From assembly GCF_011764585.1 (NCBI RefSeq), contig NZ_AP022853.1:479501-543500 (forward strand): 64,000 nucleotides of DNA. Reading direction: 5' to 3'. Both the position numbers and the translations under genes were made by a program. The notes beneath the pieces were generated by a model, which was not told the origin of the DNA, ran no database searches, and saw only the letters and a program-made list of their open reading frames with translations. The stretch comes from Sulfurimicrobium lacus (GTDB lineage: Bacteria > Pseudomonadota > Gammaproteobacteria > Burkholderiales > Sulfuricellaceae). Below, in pieces: positions 18,790 through 26,832 of the stretch (its first letter is position 1; each line of letters opens with the position of its first letter).

Positions 18790-19473
18790 TTAAGTGTTGC
18801 CGCTGACCACCGACGGTTTGTCGCTGCGCTTATTCATTAGTTCCGCCGCCTCGGCCGCGCTTAATGTTTTCCACGGCAACGGCAGCAGGCCGGGGATGCG
18901 GGCCATGTAGCGGCGATAAGCCTCGCCGTGATAAACCAGCAGTTTCTTTTCTTCCAGGCGCGATCCGACCATGAAGTAAAGGGTCATCATCACGCTGGAA
19001 AGAAACAGCGAAGCGTTCATGTCGCGCGTCCAGATCAGCACCAGCCCGAAGAAGTACCAGGGGTGACGCACGAAGCGGTGGAACGGGGAAAGGTGGAAGT
19101 GCTCAAGGTCCTCTACGCGCCGGGTATGCACGTGCCACTGGCGCAGGCCGAGAAACTCCTGCATGTCGTAAAATTTCAGCGTGCGCAGGAACCCCAGCAA
19201 CGCCGCCAGCGCCAAGCCGTTTGCCAGCCATGCGGCGGCGCCGTCCCAGCGCCAAAGCATCGGGCCTGGGGTGCGATACATGAGCCAGAGGATCGGCAGC
19301 AACAGCAGCACGGCCAGCGTGTTGAATGTCAGACGGTAGACGGGCACCAGCTCGGGGCGCAGCTCGGCGACCCTGTGCTTGATCCGGAGCGAGGCAAGCG
19401 TCGAGTGCAGGGCAAAGTAGCCCAGCCAGCACAATAGCAACAGCGTCATGTTCTGCCAGGTGGAGTCCGTCAT
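18790..19473 (-). CDS. NnrU/isoprenylcysteine methyltransferase-like membrane protein
   Basis: A 227-residue protein with about six transmembrane segments. The C-terminal block resembles the membrane methyltransferase (ICMT/PEMT) superfamily: RFVRHPWYFFGLVLIW, GSRLEEKKLLVYHGEAYRRY and RIPGLLP are its cofactor-binding signature. NnrU-like proteins share this fold. The substrate is unknown. It is the first of four same-strand genes reaching down to the aldo/keto reductase. Confidence 0.8.
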   Translation of the reverse strand: MTDSTWQNMTLLLLCWLGYFALHSTLASLRIKHRVAELRPELVPVYRLTFNTLAVLLLLPILWLMYRTPGPMLWRWDGAAAWLANGLALAALLGFLRTLKFYDMQEFLGLRQWHVHTRRVEDLEHFHLSPFHRFVRHPWYFFGLVLIWTRDMNASLFLSSVMMTLYFMVGSRLEEKKLLVYHGEAYRRYMARIPGLLPLPWKTLSAAEAAELMNKRSDKPSVVSGNT

Positions 19474-19610
19474 AGCTCAATCCTCGATTCTTGGGCGGCT
19501 TGGCCGGTAGTTTGCCATGTCCTCACAATTGTCAGGGCAATTATGAAAATATCAATCGGCTGGCGTCGTGCCTGGGCGGAATATGCCAACTGGCGGCATG
19601 CTAATCAGGA

Positions 19611-19646
19611 TGCCGAAAAGAAAAGGGCTTACTTGCGTAAGCCCTT
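19611..19646 (-). terminator. Rho-independent terminator of tRNA-Val
   Basis: A 10-bp stem (AAGGGCTTAC/GTAAGCCCTT, loop of 4) lies just downstream of the tRNA 3' end. Read on the minus strand it is followed by TTTTCTTTTC. Confidence 0.9.
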
Positions 19647-19651
19647 GTGTT

Positions 19652-19726
19652 TGGTGGGCGATACTGGGTTCGAACCAGTGACCCCTGCCGTGTGAAGGCA
19701 GTGCTCTACCGCTGAGCTAACCGCCC
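19652..19726 (-). tRNA. tRNA-Val (CAC anticodon)
   Basis: A 75-nt cloverleaf with encoded CCA. The acceptor stem is GGGCGGT/ATCGCCC and the D arm contains AGCTCAGCGGTAGAGC. The anticodon arm is CTGCC-TTCACAC-GGCAG, giving CAC, which reads GUG. The T-arm is ACTGG-TTCGAAC-CCAGT. It has its own promoter and terminator, so it is a monocistronic tRNA gene. Confidence 0.95.
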
Positions 19727-19754
19727 AAACTTCGCTAAATTCAGCGAGTCGCGA

Positions 19755-19784
19755 ATTATCCTTTGAAACCGGGTCTTCCGTCAA
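19755..19784 (-). promoter_or_regulatory. Sigma70-like promoter of tRNA-Val
   Basis: Read on the minus strand: TTGACG (19784-19779), 18-bp spacer, GATAAT (19760-19755). The -10 ends about 29 bp before the mature tRNA 5' end. Confidence 0.75.
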
Positions 19785-19800
19785 CCTGACGCTGAGTGCT

Positions 19801-19971
19801 TCAGCAGCAGCGTCTCACGCCGTTCCACTTGCGTTCCTGCTCGCGTTTGAAAAACGCCTTGCGGCTCAGTTCGGGTTCGCCGGGGTGGGCTGCGCTGTGA
19901 TGTGCGCGGTAGCGCTCGTAGGCGTCGTCGCCGCTCAGGCGGCGGATGGCGCACCAAATTTTATGTAACAT
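19801..19971 (-). CDS. ybdD: YbdD/YjiX family small protein
   Basis: The 56-residue protein from MLHKIWCAIRRLSGDDAYERY to KWNGVRRCC is a YbdD-family protein. The length, the central Tyr/His region, the FFKREQERKWNG block and the terminal RCC match. In other bacteria ybdD follows cstA directly and is thought to work with it in pyruvate or peptide uptake. Here a 266-bp palindromic element lies between them, ending 3 bp before this ATG, and no ribosome site precedes it. The frame is open into the element, so an N-terminal extension from MSKLFINEPC is possible. Confidence 0.88.
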   Translation of the reverse strand: MLHKIWCAIRRLSGDDAYERYRAHHSAAHPGEPELSRKAFFKREQERKWNGVRRCC

Positions 19972-19974
19972 GCA

Positions 19975-20240
19975 GGGCTCGTTAATGAATAACTTGGACA
20001 TACGCTGGGGCCGTTTTGGGCACAGGCCAAGGCGCGAGACGCGCGGTTGTGTCATTCACAACAAGTGGCTCGCAACGCGGGCATGCGGCCAAAACGGCCC
20101 CAGCCCGAAGGGTTGTTGTGTATTCGGGCGTCTGCGGCGTTGCGAGACTTGGCAATGGAATAACCATTGCCCGCGTCTCGCGCCTTGCATCCATCCCGAA
20201 TACACAGCAACGTATGTCCAAGTTATTCATTAACGAGCCC
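19975..20240. mobile_element. 266-bp palindromic MITE/REPIN-like element between cstA and ybdD
   Basis: The ends are perfect 30-bp inverted repeats (19975-20004 and 20211-20240). Inside are two hairpins. Hairpin 1 has an outer stem 20005-20019 with 20089-20103 (15 bp) and an inner stem 20046-20051 with 20057-20062. Hairpin 2 has an outer stem 20113-20128 with 20195-20210 (one G-T) and an inner stem 20151-20158 with 20164-20171. The halves are inverted relatives: 16 identical bases (20028-20043 against 20172-20187) and 10 more (20069-20078 against 20137-20146). The outer and inner stem sequences differ between halves yet remain paired. There is no transposase and no obvious target duplication. 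It is probably non-autonomous, but mobility is inferred. Confidence 0.8.
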
Positions 20241-22313
20241 TTAGTCTCTCACCCAGTTTTCCACCAGCCGGCTCGGCTCGTGGGGGGATTCGGTCAGTGG
20301 CGGCACCGCTTTGCCGCGGAGATGGCCGGCGCACACACGCAGCATGTCGAAGATGATCACCCACAGCAAAACGACGAAGAACAGGGTGAGCCAGGCGTCC
20401 AGCTGCTGGTTGAATATCAGTTGCGGCGCAACGGCGGCTTTCTCCGGCGGCAATTTGCCCGCTGCGAGCTTGTCGGCGAGGTCGTTGGCGGCGGCGAAGA
20501 AACCGATGCGCACGTCGGGGCTGGTTACTTTTACCCAGGCCGCGGTGGTGGTGACTGTTGCCAGCCAGGCAAGGGGCGCCGCGCTGATCCAGGTGTATTT
20601 CAGCTTGCCGGACTTCACCAGGATGCCGGTGGCGACCGAGAGGGCGATCGCCGCGAGCATCTGGTTGGAGATGCCGAACAGCGGCCACAGGATGTTGACG
20701 CCGCCGTTGGGGTCGATCACGCCGATGTAGAGGAAGTAGCCCCAGGCCGCGACGATGATGGCGGAGGTGAGGATCACCGAAGGGTACCATGAGGTCTGGC
20801 CGAGGCGCGGCGAGAAGTTGCCGAGGAAGTCCTGCAGCATGAAGCGCCCGACGCGGGTGCCGGCATCCAGCGTGGTAAGAATGAACACGGCCTCGAACAT
20901 GATGGCGAAGTGGTACCACATCGCCAGCAAATTCTGGCCGAAGGCGCTGCCGAAAATGCTTGCCATGCCGACGGCCAGCGAGGGCGCCCCGCCGGTGCGG
21001 GCGAACAGGGTTTTTTCGCCCATTTCACGGGCCAGCGTTTCCATCTGCTCGACCGTGACGGGGAAGCCCCAGGAGGTGATCTTCGCCACCGCATCCGCCG
21101 CTTCCTTGCCGACTACGCCAGCCGGGCTGTTGATGGCGAAGAACACGCCGGGGTCGAGCACGCTGGCGGCGACCATGGCCATGATGGCGACGAAGGATTC
21201 GAGCAGCATGCCGCCGTAGCCGATCATGCGGATATCCTTCTCGTTGGCCAGCAGCTTGGGCGTGGTGCCGGACGCGATGAGGGAGTGAAAGCCGGACACC
21301 GCGCCGCAGGCGATGGTGATGAACACGAAGGGGAAAACGCGCCCGCCGAAAATCGGTCCGCTGCCGTCGATGAACTGGGTCACCGCGGGCATCTTGATTT
21401 CGGGCTGCATCACCACGATGGCGATGGCGAGCAACAGGATGGTACCCAGCTTCATGAAGGTGGAAAGATAGTCGCGCGGCGCGAGCAGCAGCCACACCGG
21501 CAGGATGGCGGCGGCGAAGCCGTAGGCGATCACCGCCCAGGCCAGGGTCAGGCCCTCGTGGTCGAACAGGGGACGCAGGCTCGGGTTATGGTCGATCCAG
21601 CCGCCGCCCGCCACCGCCAGCAGCAGCAGTGCCAGGCCGAGCAGAGAGCCTTCCAGCACCCGCCCGGGGCGGATGTCGCGCATGTACAGGCCGACCAGCA
21701 CGGCGATGGGGATGGTGGCGGCGATGGTCGAAGTGGCCCACGGGCTGTGCTTCATGGCGTTGACCACCACCAGTCCGAGCACGGCGATGAGGATCACCAT
21801 GATCATCAGCGTGCCGATCAGGGCGGCGATGCCGCCGATCGGGCCGAGTTCGTCGCGCGCCATCTGGCCCAGGCTCCTGCCGTTGCGCCGGGTGGAGAAA
21901 AACATGATGGTCATGTCCTGCACGCAGCCGCCGAGCACCGCGCCGATCAAAATCCATAATGTGCCCGGCAGATAGCCGAACTGCGCCGCCAGGGTCGGGC
22001 CGATCAGCGGGCCGGGGCCGGCGATGGCGGCGAAGTGGTGGCCGAACACGATCCATTTGTTGGTGGGGATGAAGTCGCGCCCGTCATTGAAACGCTCGGC
22101 AGGGGTGGCGCGGGTTTCATCCAGCACCAGCACGCGGGCGGCAATCCAGGCTGCATAAAAACGGTAGGCCAGGGCAAAAACACAGGCTGCTGCAGTGATC
22201 AGCCAGATGGCGTTGATCGACTCGCCGCGGCTGAGGGCGATGCCGCCCAGTGCCGATGCGCCGAGCACGGCGACGGCAAGCCACCATAGTGACTGCATGG
22301 GGTTTTTGAGCAT
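20241..22313 (-). CDS. cstA: Carbon starvation protein A (CstA) family transporter
   Basis: A 690-residue inner-membrane protein with about 16-18 hydrophobic segments, collinear with CstA. Family motifs include NKWIVFGHHFAAIAGPGPLIGP near residue 85 (written here as a region), GGCVQDMTIMFFSTRRNGRS and SGFHSLIASGTTPKLLANE. CstA/BtsT proteins import pyruvate or peptides under carbon limitation. The last codons and stop abut the palindromic element. Its final GGTGAGAG would have served as a ribosome site for ybdD if the element were absent. Confidence 0.97.
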   Translation of the reverse strand: MLKNPMQSLWWLAVAVLGASALGGIALSRGESINAIWLITAAACVFALAYRFYAAWIAARVLVLDETRATPAERFNDGRDFIPTNKWIVFGHHFAAIAGPGPLIGPTLAAQFGYLPGTLWILIGAVLGGCVQDMTIMFFSTRRNGRSLGQMARDELGPIGGIAALIGTLMIMVILIAVLGLVVVNAMKHSPWATSTIAATIPIAVLVGLYMRDIRPGRVLEGSLLGLALLLLAVAGGGWIDHNPSLRPLFDHEGLTLAWAVIAYGFAAAILPVWLLLAPRDYLSTFMKLGTILLLAIAIVVMQPEIKMPAVTQFIDGSGPIFGGRVFPFVFITIACGAVSGFHSLIASGTTPKLLANEKDIRMIGYGGMLLESFVAIMAMVAASVLDPGVFFAINSPAGVVGKEAADAVAKITSWGFPVTVEQMETLAREMGEKTLFARTGGAPSLAVGMASIFGSAFGQNLLAMWYHFAIMFEAVFILTTLDAGTRVGRFMLQDFLGNFSPRLGQTSWYPSVILTSAIIVAAWGYFLYIGVIDPNGGVNILWPLFGISNQMLAAIALSVATGILVKSGKLKYTWISAAPLAWLATVTTTAAWVKVTSPDVRIGFFAAANDLADKLAAGKLPPEKAAVAPQLIFNQQLDAWLTLFFVVLLWVIIFDMLRVCAGHLRGKAVPPLTESPHEPSRLVENWVRD

Positions 22314-22424
22314 GGCGAAGTTTCCGATTCAGGGGTGCTCATGATAGCAATAGCGCCATGGGCTTGGAAACGCGCAGTCGCCATATACGTTGTAGAATAA
22401 TCGCGATCTAAACGGGGAGTAAGC

Positions 22425-23261
22425 ATGTCAATTGATTTGCGGCGCTGGTTCGGCATGGGTGGGGTGGGGGCTCATGAGAATCCGCTGGCCTACATCTGGG
22501 AACGGCGCCTGCACTGGGTGATGATCGTCGTCGCGCTCATGGCGGTGCCGGCCTTCTACCTCGAAGCACTGCAACGCGAGGTGCCGCTGCAGCATATCGG
22601 CTGGGCGCTGGATCTTTTCATCTTCGTCGCATTCAGCCTGGAAACTGCGTGGATGCTGCACCTCTGCCATAACAAGACGGTCTATCTCAAATACAACTGG
22701 CTGAACGTGCTGATCATCGGAGCGTCCGCCCTGGGTCTGGTCGGGCTCCCCAGCGAGTGGCTGCCGCTGGTGCGCCTGTTGCGGGTGGCCTATGTGGCCC
22801 TGATTCTGGCGCGCATGCTGGCTTCGGTGCGCATTCTGTTTTCCACCAATGCCATTCCCTATGCTTTTACCCTCGGGCTGGTTACCCTGATTTCTGCCGG
22901 CGCGGGATTTTACTGGCTGGAACCCACAATTCACAGTTTCGGCGAAGGCTTGTGGCTGGCTTTCACGACTGGTGCCACTGTGGGGTATGGAGATTATGTG
23001 CCGACCACGCCTATTTCTCGGGCCTTTGCGGTGGTGATGGTGGTCGTCGGATTTACCGTGTTTTCCCTGGTGACGGCGAGCGTTTCCGCTTTGTTCGTCG
23101 GCGAGGATGAAAAACGTTTGCGCCGGGAAATGCATCAGAACGTCCTGGAATTGCGCCGCGAAATTGCCGAAATGCGCGCCGAATTGCAACATCAAGGCAT
23201 GATCGGTCAGGATTCGTCAGCGGACGAGGCAAAAAAATCACCCGCCAACGAGGAAATTTAG
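22425..23261 (+). CDS. Voltage-gated-type potassium channel
   Basis: A 278-residue six-helix ion channel. S1-S4 occupy residues of about 25-140, with an Arg-spaced S4-like segment LVRLLRVAYVALILARML. The pore helix and selectivity filter are TTGATVGYGDYVP near residue 185, and the last helix follows. The C-terminus is a charged coiled coil (RREMHQNVLELRREIAEMRAEL, about 225-250) likely to aid tetramer assembly. It is predicted to be K+ selective from TVGYGD. It stands alone, divergent from cstA. Confidence 0.9.
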   Translation: MSIDLRRWFGMGGVGAHENPLAYIWERRLHWVMIVVALMAVPAFYLEALQREVPLQHIGWALDLFIFVAFSLETAWMLHLCHNKTVYLKYNWLNVLIIGASALGLVGLPSEWLPLVRLLRVAYVALILARMLASVRILFSTNAIPYAFTLGLVTLISAGAGFYWLEPTIHSFGEGLWLAFTTGATVGYGDYVPTTPISRAFAVVMVVVGFTVFSLVTASVSALFVGEDEKRLRREMHQNVLELRREIAEMRAELQHQGMIGQDSSADEAKKSPANEEI

Positions 23262-23313
23262 AAGCTGCCGGAGGTTTCCGCTTGCGCGAAATTGGTTAAA
23301 CCCTTGGCTGTCA

Positions 23314-23322
23314 TGCTAAAAT
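23314..23322 (+). promoter_or_regulatory. Extended -10 promoter of glyA
   Basis: TGCTAAAAT fits a TGn-extended -10. A TTGGTT lies 19 bp upstream of TAAAAT. The glyA ATG is 32 bp downstream. No purine-type operator was identified. Confidence 0.5.
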
Positions 23323-23354
23323 TCCGCCTTTTCCAAGCCGAGTGAAAGACCACC

Positions 23355-24602
23355 ATGTTCAGCGCAAAAAATACCATTGCCAGCTTTGATCCTGAATTGT
23401 GGCAGGCGATCGAGCAAGAACGCCAGCGCCAGGAAGACCACATCGAACTCATCGCTTCCGAGAACTACACCAGCCCGGCCGTGATGGAGGCGCAGGGCTC
23501 TGTGCTGACCAACAAATACGCCGAAGGCTATCCCGGCAAGCGCTACTACGGTGGTTGCGAATACGTCGACAAGGCCGAGCAGCTCGCCATCGACCGCGTC
23601 AAGAAACTGTTCGGTGCCGACGCCGCGAACGTCCAGCCCAATTCCGGTTCGCAGGCCAACCAGGCCGTGTTCATGGCCTTTCTCAAGCCCGGCGACACCA
23701 TCATGGGCATGAGCCTGGCCGAAGGCGGTCACCTCACCCACGGCATGGCGCTCAACATGAGCGGCAAGTGGTTCAATGTCGTCGCCTATGGTCTCAACGA
23801 AAAGGAAGAGATCGACTACGACCGCATGGAAGCGCTGGCCCATGAGCACAAGCCCAAGCTGATCATCGCCGGCGCCTCTGCCTATGCGCTGAAGATCGAT
23901 TTCGAGCGCTTTGCCAAGGTGGCCAAGGCCGTCGGCGCGATTTTCATGGTGGACATGGCGCACTATGCGGGGCTGATCGCCGCGGGCGTCTACCCCAACC
24001 CGGTGCCGCATGCGGACGTGGTCACCACCACCACTCACAAGACCCTGCGCGGGCCGCGGGGCGGCGTCATCCTGATGAAAGCCGAACACGAAAAAGCCAT
24101 CAACTCGGCCATTTTCCCCGGATTGCAAGGCGGCCCGCTGATGCACGTCATCGCCGGCAAGGCGGTGGCTTTCAAGGAAGCGGCGAGCAAGGACTTCAAA
24201 CTTTACCAGGAGCAGGTGGTCGCCAACGCGCTGGTGATGAGCAAGGTGCTCACCGAGCGCGGTCTGCGCATCGTTTCCGGCCATACCGAATCCCACGTTT
24301 TCCTGGTCGACTTGCGCGCCATGAAACTGACCGGCAAGGAAGCCGAAGCCGCACTGGGCAAGGCGCACATCACGGTGAACAAGAACGCCATCCCCAACGA
24401 TCCGGAAAAGCCCTTCGTCACCAGCGGCATCCGCATCGGCACGCCGGCCATGACGACGCGCGGTTTCAAGGAAATCGAAGCCGAGCACCTGGCCAACCTG
24501 ATCGCCGACGTGCTCGCCGCACCCACCGATGAAACCGTGCTGTCGCGCGTGGCCAACGAAGCCAAGGCGATGTGCAAGAAGTATCCGGTTTACGGACAGT
24601 GA
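23355..24602 (+). CDS. glyA: Serine hydroxymethyltransferase
   Basis: GlyA interconverts serine and glycine with tetrahydrofolate and is the main source of one-carbon units. It is full length (415 residues). Features are [18 protein letters not shown], the glycine-rich [26 protein letters not shown], and the PLP lysine in [14 protein letters not shown]. It belongs to the cytoplasmic fold-type I PLP family. Its stop codon merges into a palindromic GTGAGGA-type repeat, after which nrdR begins. Confidence 0.99.
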   Translation: MFSAKNTIASFDPELWQAIEQERQRQEDHIELIASENYTSPAVMEAQGSVLTNKYAEGYPGKRYYGGCEYVDKAEQLAIDRVKKLFGADAANVQPNSGSQANQAVFMAFLKPGDTIMGMSLAEGGHLTHGMALNMSGKWFNVVAYGLNEKEEIDYDRMEALAHEHKPKLIIAGASAYALKIDFERFAKVAKAVGAIFMVDMAHYAGLIAAGVYPNPVPHADVVTTTTHKTLRGPRGGVILMKAEHEKAINSAIFPGLQGGPLMHVIAGKAVAFKEAASKDFKLYQEQVVANALVMSKVLTERGLRIVSGHTESHVFLVDLRAMKLTGKEAEAALGKAHITVNKNAIPNDPEKPFVTSGIRIGTPAMTTRGFKEIEAEHLANLIADVLAAPTDETVLSRVANEAKAMCKKYPVYGQ

Positions 24603-24680
24603 GGAGTTAGGGGTGAGGAGTAAGGAGTCGGTCTTGGGGTGTTTTTGCCCCTCACTCCTCACTCCTCACCCCTCACCAAC
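24601..24680. repeat. Palindromic repeat built from GTGAGGA-like units
   Basis: The left arm repeats variants of GAGGAGTTAGGGGTGAGGAG and the right arm repeats CTCACTCCTCACTCCTCACC, with a T-run in the centre. The arms pair in several registers. The units are about 7 bp long. A related copy lies at 51628-51711. It could form a strong hairpin between glyA and nrdR. Confidence 0.75.
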
Positions 24681-24683
24681 CAA

Positions 24684-25133
24684 ATGAAATGCCCCTTTTG
24701 CGGTGCCGACGATACCCAGGTGATCGATTCCCGCGTCAGCGAGGAAGGCGACAGCGTGCGTCGCCGGCGGCGCTGCGCGGGGTGCGAAAAGCGCTTCACG
24801 ACCTATGAAACCGCCGAGTTGCGCCTGCCCCAGGTGGTGAAGCAGAACGGCAGCCGCGAAGAATTCCGCCGCGAAAAGATTCGCACCAGTTTCATGCGCG
24901 CCCTCAACAAGCGCCCGGTGTCCACCAATCTGGTGGACAGCGCCATCCAGCACATCGAGCAGAAAATGCTGAGCCTGGGCGAGCGCGAAGTGCCGTCGCG
25001 CCAGGTCGGCGAGATGGTGATGAACGAGCTGCGCAAGCTGGACAAGGTGGCCTATATCCGCTTCGCTTCGGTTTACCGCAGTTTCGAGGACGTGGAAGAC
25101 TTCCGCGACGCGATCCGCGACCTGGACAAGTAG
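24684..25133 (+). CDS. nrdR: Transcriptional regulator NrdR
   Basis: The 149-residue repressor of ribonucleotide reductase genes has the zinc ribbon [17 protein letters not shown]...[12 protein letters not shown] (four Cys) and an ATP-cone domain ([22 protein letters not shown]). It senses ATP/dATP and binds NrdR boxes. The ATG at 24684 gives the conserved N-terminus; the frame runs further upstream only through the palindromic repeat. It begins 4 bp after that repeat and is followed at once by ribD, a common arrangement. Confidence 0.97.
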   Translation: MKCPFCGADDTQVIDSRVSEEGDSVRRRRRCAGCEKRFTTYETAELRLPQVVKQNGSREEFRREKIRTSFMRALNKRPVSTNLVDSAIQHIEQKMLSLGEREVPSRQVGEMVMNELRKLDKVAYIRFASVYRSFEDVEDFRDAIRDLDK

Positions 25134-25137
25134 CACC

Positions 25138-26232
25138 ATGTTTACTTCCGCCGACCACGCATTTATGGCGTCAGCCATGCAACTGGCGCAGCGCGGCCTG
25201 TACAGCACCACCCCCAATCCCCGCGTGGGCTGTGTCATCGTGCAAGCTGGAAAGGTGGTGGGCGAGGGCTGGCATGAGCGGGCCGGCGAGCCCCATGCCG
25301 AGGTTCATGCGTTGAACCAGGCGGGAGAGGCAGCGCGGGGCGCGACGGTTTATGTCACGCTCGAGCCGTGCAGCCACTACGGCCGCACCCCGCCCTGTGC
25401 CGGGGCGCTGATCAAGGCGGGCGTGGGACGCGTGGTGGTGGCGATGCGCGACCCCAATCCCATGGTGGCCGGACAGGGTATCGCCATGCTCGAACTGGCG
25501 GGTATTCCCACCACTTGCGGCGTGCTGGAAAAGGAAGCGCGCGAGCTGAATCTCGGTTTCATCTCGCGCATGGAACGGGGCCGGCCGTGGTTGCGGCTCA
25601 AGGCGGCGGCCACGCTGGACGGTAAAACGGCGCTGAACAACGGCGTCAGCCAATGGATTACCGGCCCCGACGCGCGGCGTGACGCGCACCGTTTGCGCGC
25701 ACGTTCTTGCGCCATGCTGACCGGCATCGGCACGGTGCTGGCAGACGATCCATCTTTTACGGTGCGCGATGTCGAGACGACGCGCCAGCCGCTCAAGGTG
25801 GTGGTGGACGCCAACCTGAGCATGCCGCTGGATGCGAAAATATTGCAGGGTGCCAAGCTACTGGTTGCCACCGGCTGCGACGAGGAAGAGCGTATCCGGC
25901 AACTGCAGGATGCCGGCGCCGAGGTGCTGGTGTTGCCGGCCGAGCACGGGCAGATCGACCTGGCGCGCCTGCTGCAGGAACTGGGGCGGCGCGGCATGAA
26001 CGAAATCACGGTGGAAGCCGGCAAGGTGCTCAATGGCGCCTTGTTGAGTGCCGGCGTCGTGGACGAACTGGTGTTCTACCTCGCGCCCATGCTGTTCGGC
26101 GACAAGGCGCGCGGCATGTTCGGCGTGCCGGAAATAGAGGAAATGAATCAGCGTCAGGAGTTGGAAATCAGGGATCTGCGCATGGTGGGACGCGATATGC
26201 GCATCGTGGCAACATTGAAAAGGAAAGCATAA
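25138..26232 (+). CDS. ribD: Bifunctional riboflavin deaminase/reductase RibD
   Basis: RibD performs two steps of riboflavin synthesis: deamination of the pyrimidine and reduction of its ribosyl side chain. The deaminase domain (residues about 1-145) has HAEVHALNQAG and PCSHYGRTPPC zinc ligands. The reductase domain has SQWITGPDARRDAHRLRA and a C-terminal NADPH fold. At 364 residues it is full length. It starts 4 bp after nrdR. No FMN riboswitch is visible upstream. Confidence 0.98.
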   Translation: MFTSADHAFMASAMQLAQRGLYSTTPNPRVGCVIVQAGKVVGEGWHERAGEPHAEVHALNQAGEAARGATVYVTLEPCSHYGRTPPCAGALIKAGVGRVVVAMRDPNPMVAGQGIAMLELAGIPTTCGVLEKEARELNLGFISRMERGRPWLRLKAAATLDGKTALNNGVSQWITGPDARRDAHRLRARSCAMLTGIGTVLADDPSFTVRDVETTRQPLKVVVDANLSMPLDAKILQGAKLLVATGCDEEERIRQLQDAGAEVLVLPAEHGQIDLARLLQELGRRGMNEITVEAGKVLNGALLSAGVVDELVFYLAPMLFGDKARGMFGVPEIEEMNQRQELEIRDLRMVGRDMRIVATLKRKA

Positions 26233-26832
26233 ATGTTTACCGGCATCATTCAGGCGGTGGGTAAAATTGCCGCGATCGAACCGCTGCAAGAGGGCGTGCG
26301 CTTGACTGTCAGCGCGGCGGACCTGGACATGAGCGACGTCGCGGTGGGCGACAGCATCGCCGCCAACGGCGTATGCCTGACGGTGATCGCCAAAACCGCC
26401 GACGGCTACCAGGTCGACGTGTCCCGGGAAACGCTCAACTGTACCGAGGGTCTGGGCGAACTCGGCGAGATCAACCTGGAAAAGGCCCTGCGCCTGTCCG
26501 ATCGCCTCGGCGGCCACCTGGTGAGCGGCCACGTCGACGGCGTGGGCGACGTGGTGAAGTTCGCGCCGGTCGGCGAATCGCATGAGCTGGTGATTCGCGC
26601 GCCCAAGTCCCTGGCTCGTTATATCGCTCACAAGGGGTCGATCACGGTCAACGGGGTGAGCCTGACGGTCAACTGGGTGAAGGATGAGGACTTCAGCATC
26701 AACCTGATTCCCCACACCATCGAGGCGACCAATTTCAAACATCTGTGCGCCGGCAAAAAGGTCAACCTCGAAGTCGACCTGGTCGCGCGCTATCTCGAAC
26801 GCATGCTGAGCTACGGCAAGGAAGAACAATGA
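26233..26832 (+). CDS. ribE: Riboflavin synthase alpha subunit
   Basis: The 199-residue protein dismutates two lumazine molecules to riboflavin. It consists of two repeated lumazine-binding barrels: [12 protein letters not shown] at the start and [13 protein letters not shown] at the start of the second, followed by [10 protein letters not shown]. The conserved NGVCLTVI and [10 protein letters not shown] are present. The ATG touches the ribD stop, and its own stop overlaps the next start as ATGA, so the genes are translationally coupled. It is also called ribC in some species. Confidence 0.97.
   Translation: MFTGIIQAVGKIAAIEPLQEGVRLTVSAADLDMSDVAVGDSIAANGVCLTVIAKTADGYQVDVSRETLNCTEGLGELGEINLEKALRLSDRLGGHLVSGHVDGVGDVVKFAPVGESHELVIRAPKSLARYIAHKGSITVNGVSLTVNWVKDEDFSINLIPHTIEATNFKHLCAGKKVNLEVDLVARYLERMLSYGKEEQ

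Noticed and set aside
19946-20233. Short open frames across the palindromic element on both strands
   Set aside because: They arise from the inverted-repeat sequence itself. Both strands give near-identical terminal peptides, and there is no start signal or transposase motif.
19975-20240. Integron attC site
   Set aside because: The terminal repeats are 30 bp and perfect, there are two hairpins, and no integrase or gene cassette structure is present.
20910-21959. Plus-strand open frame of about 350 codons opposite cstA
   Set aside because: Gly/His/Gln-rich shadow translation; cstA on the other strand is clearly the gene.
24601-24680. CRISPR array
   Set aside because: Units are about 7 bp, imperfect and without unique spacers. 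The structure is an inverted low-complexity repeat, and no cas genes are near.
25100-25140. FMN riboswitch before the rib operon
   Set aside because: Only 4 bp separate nrdR and ribD, and no RFN-like stems are visible upstream.
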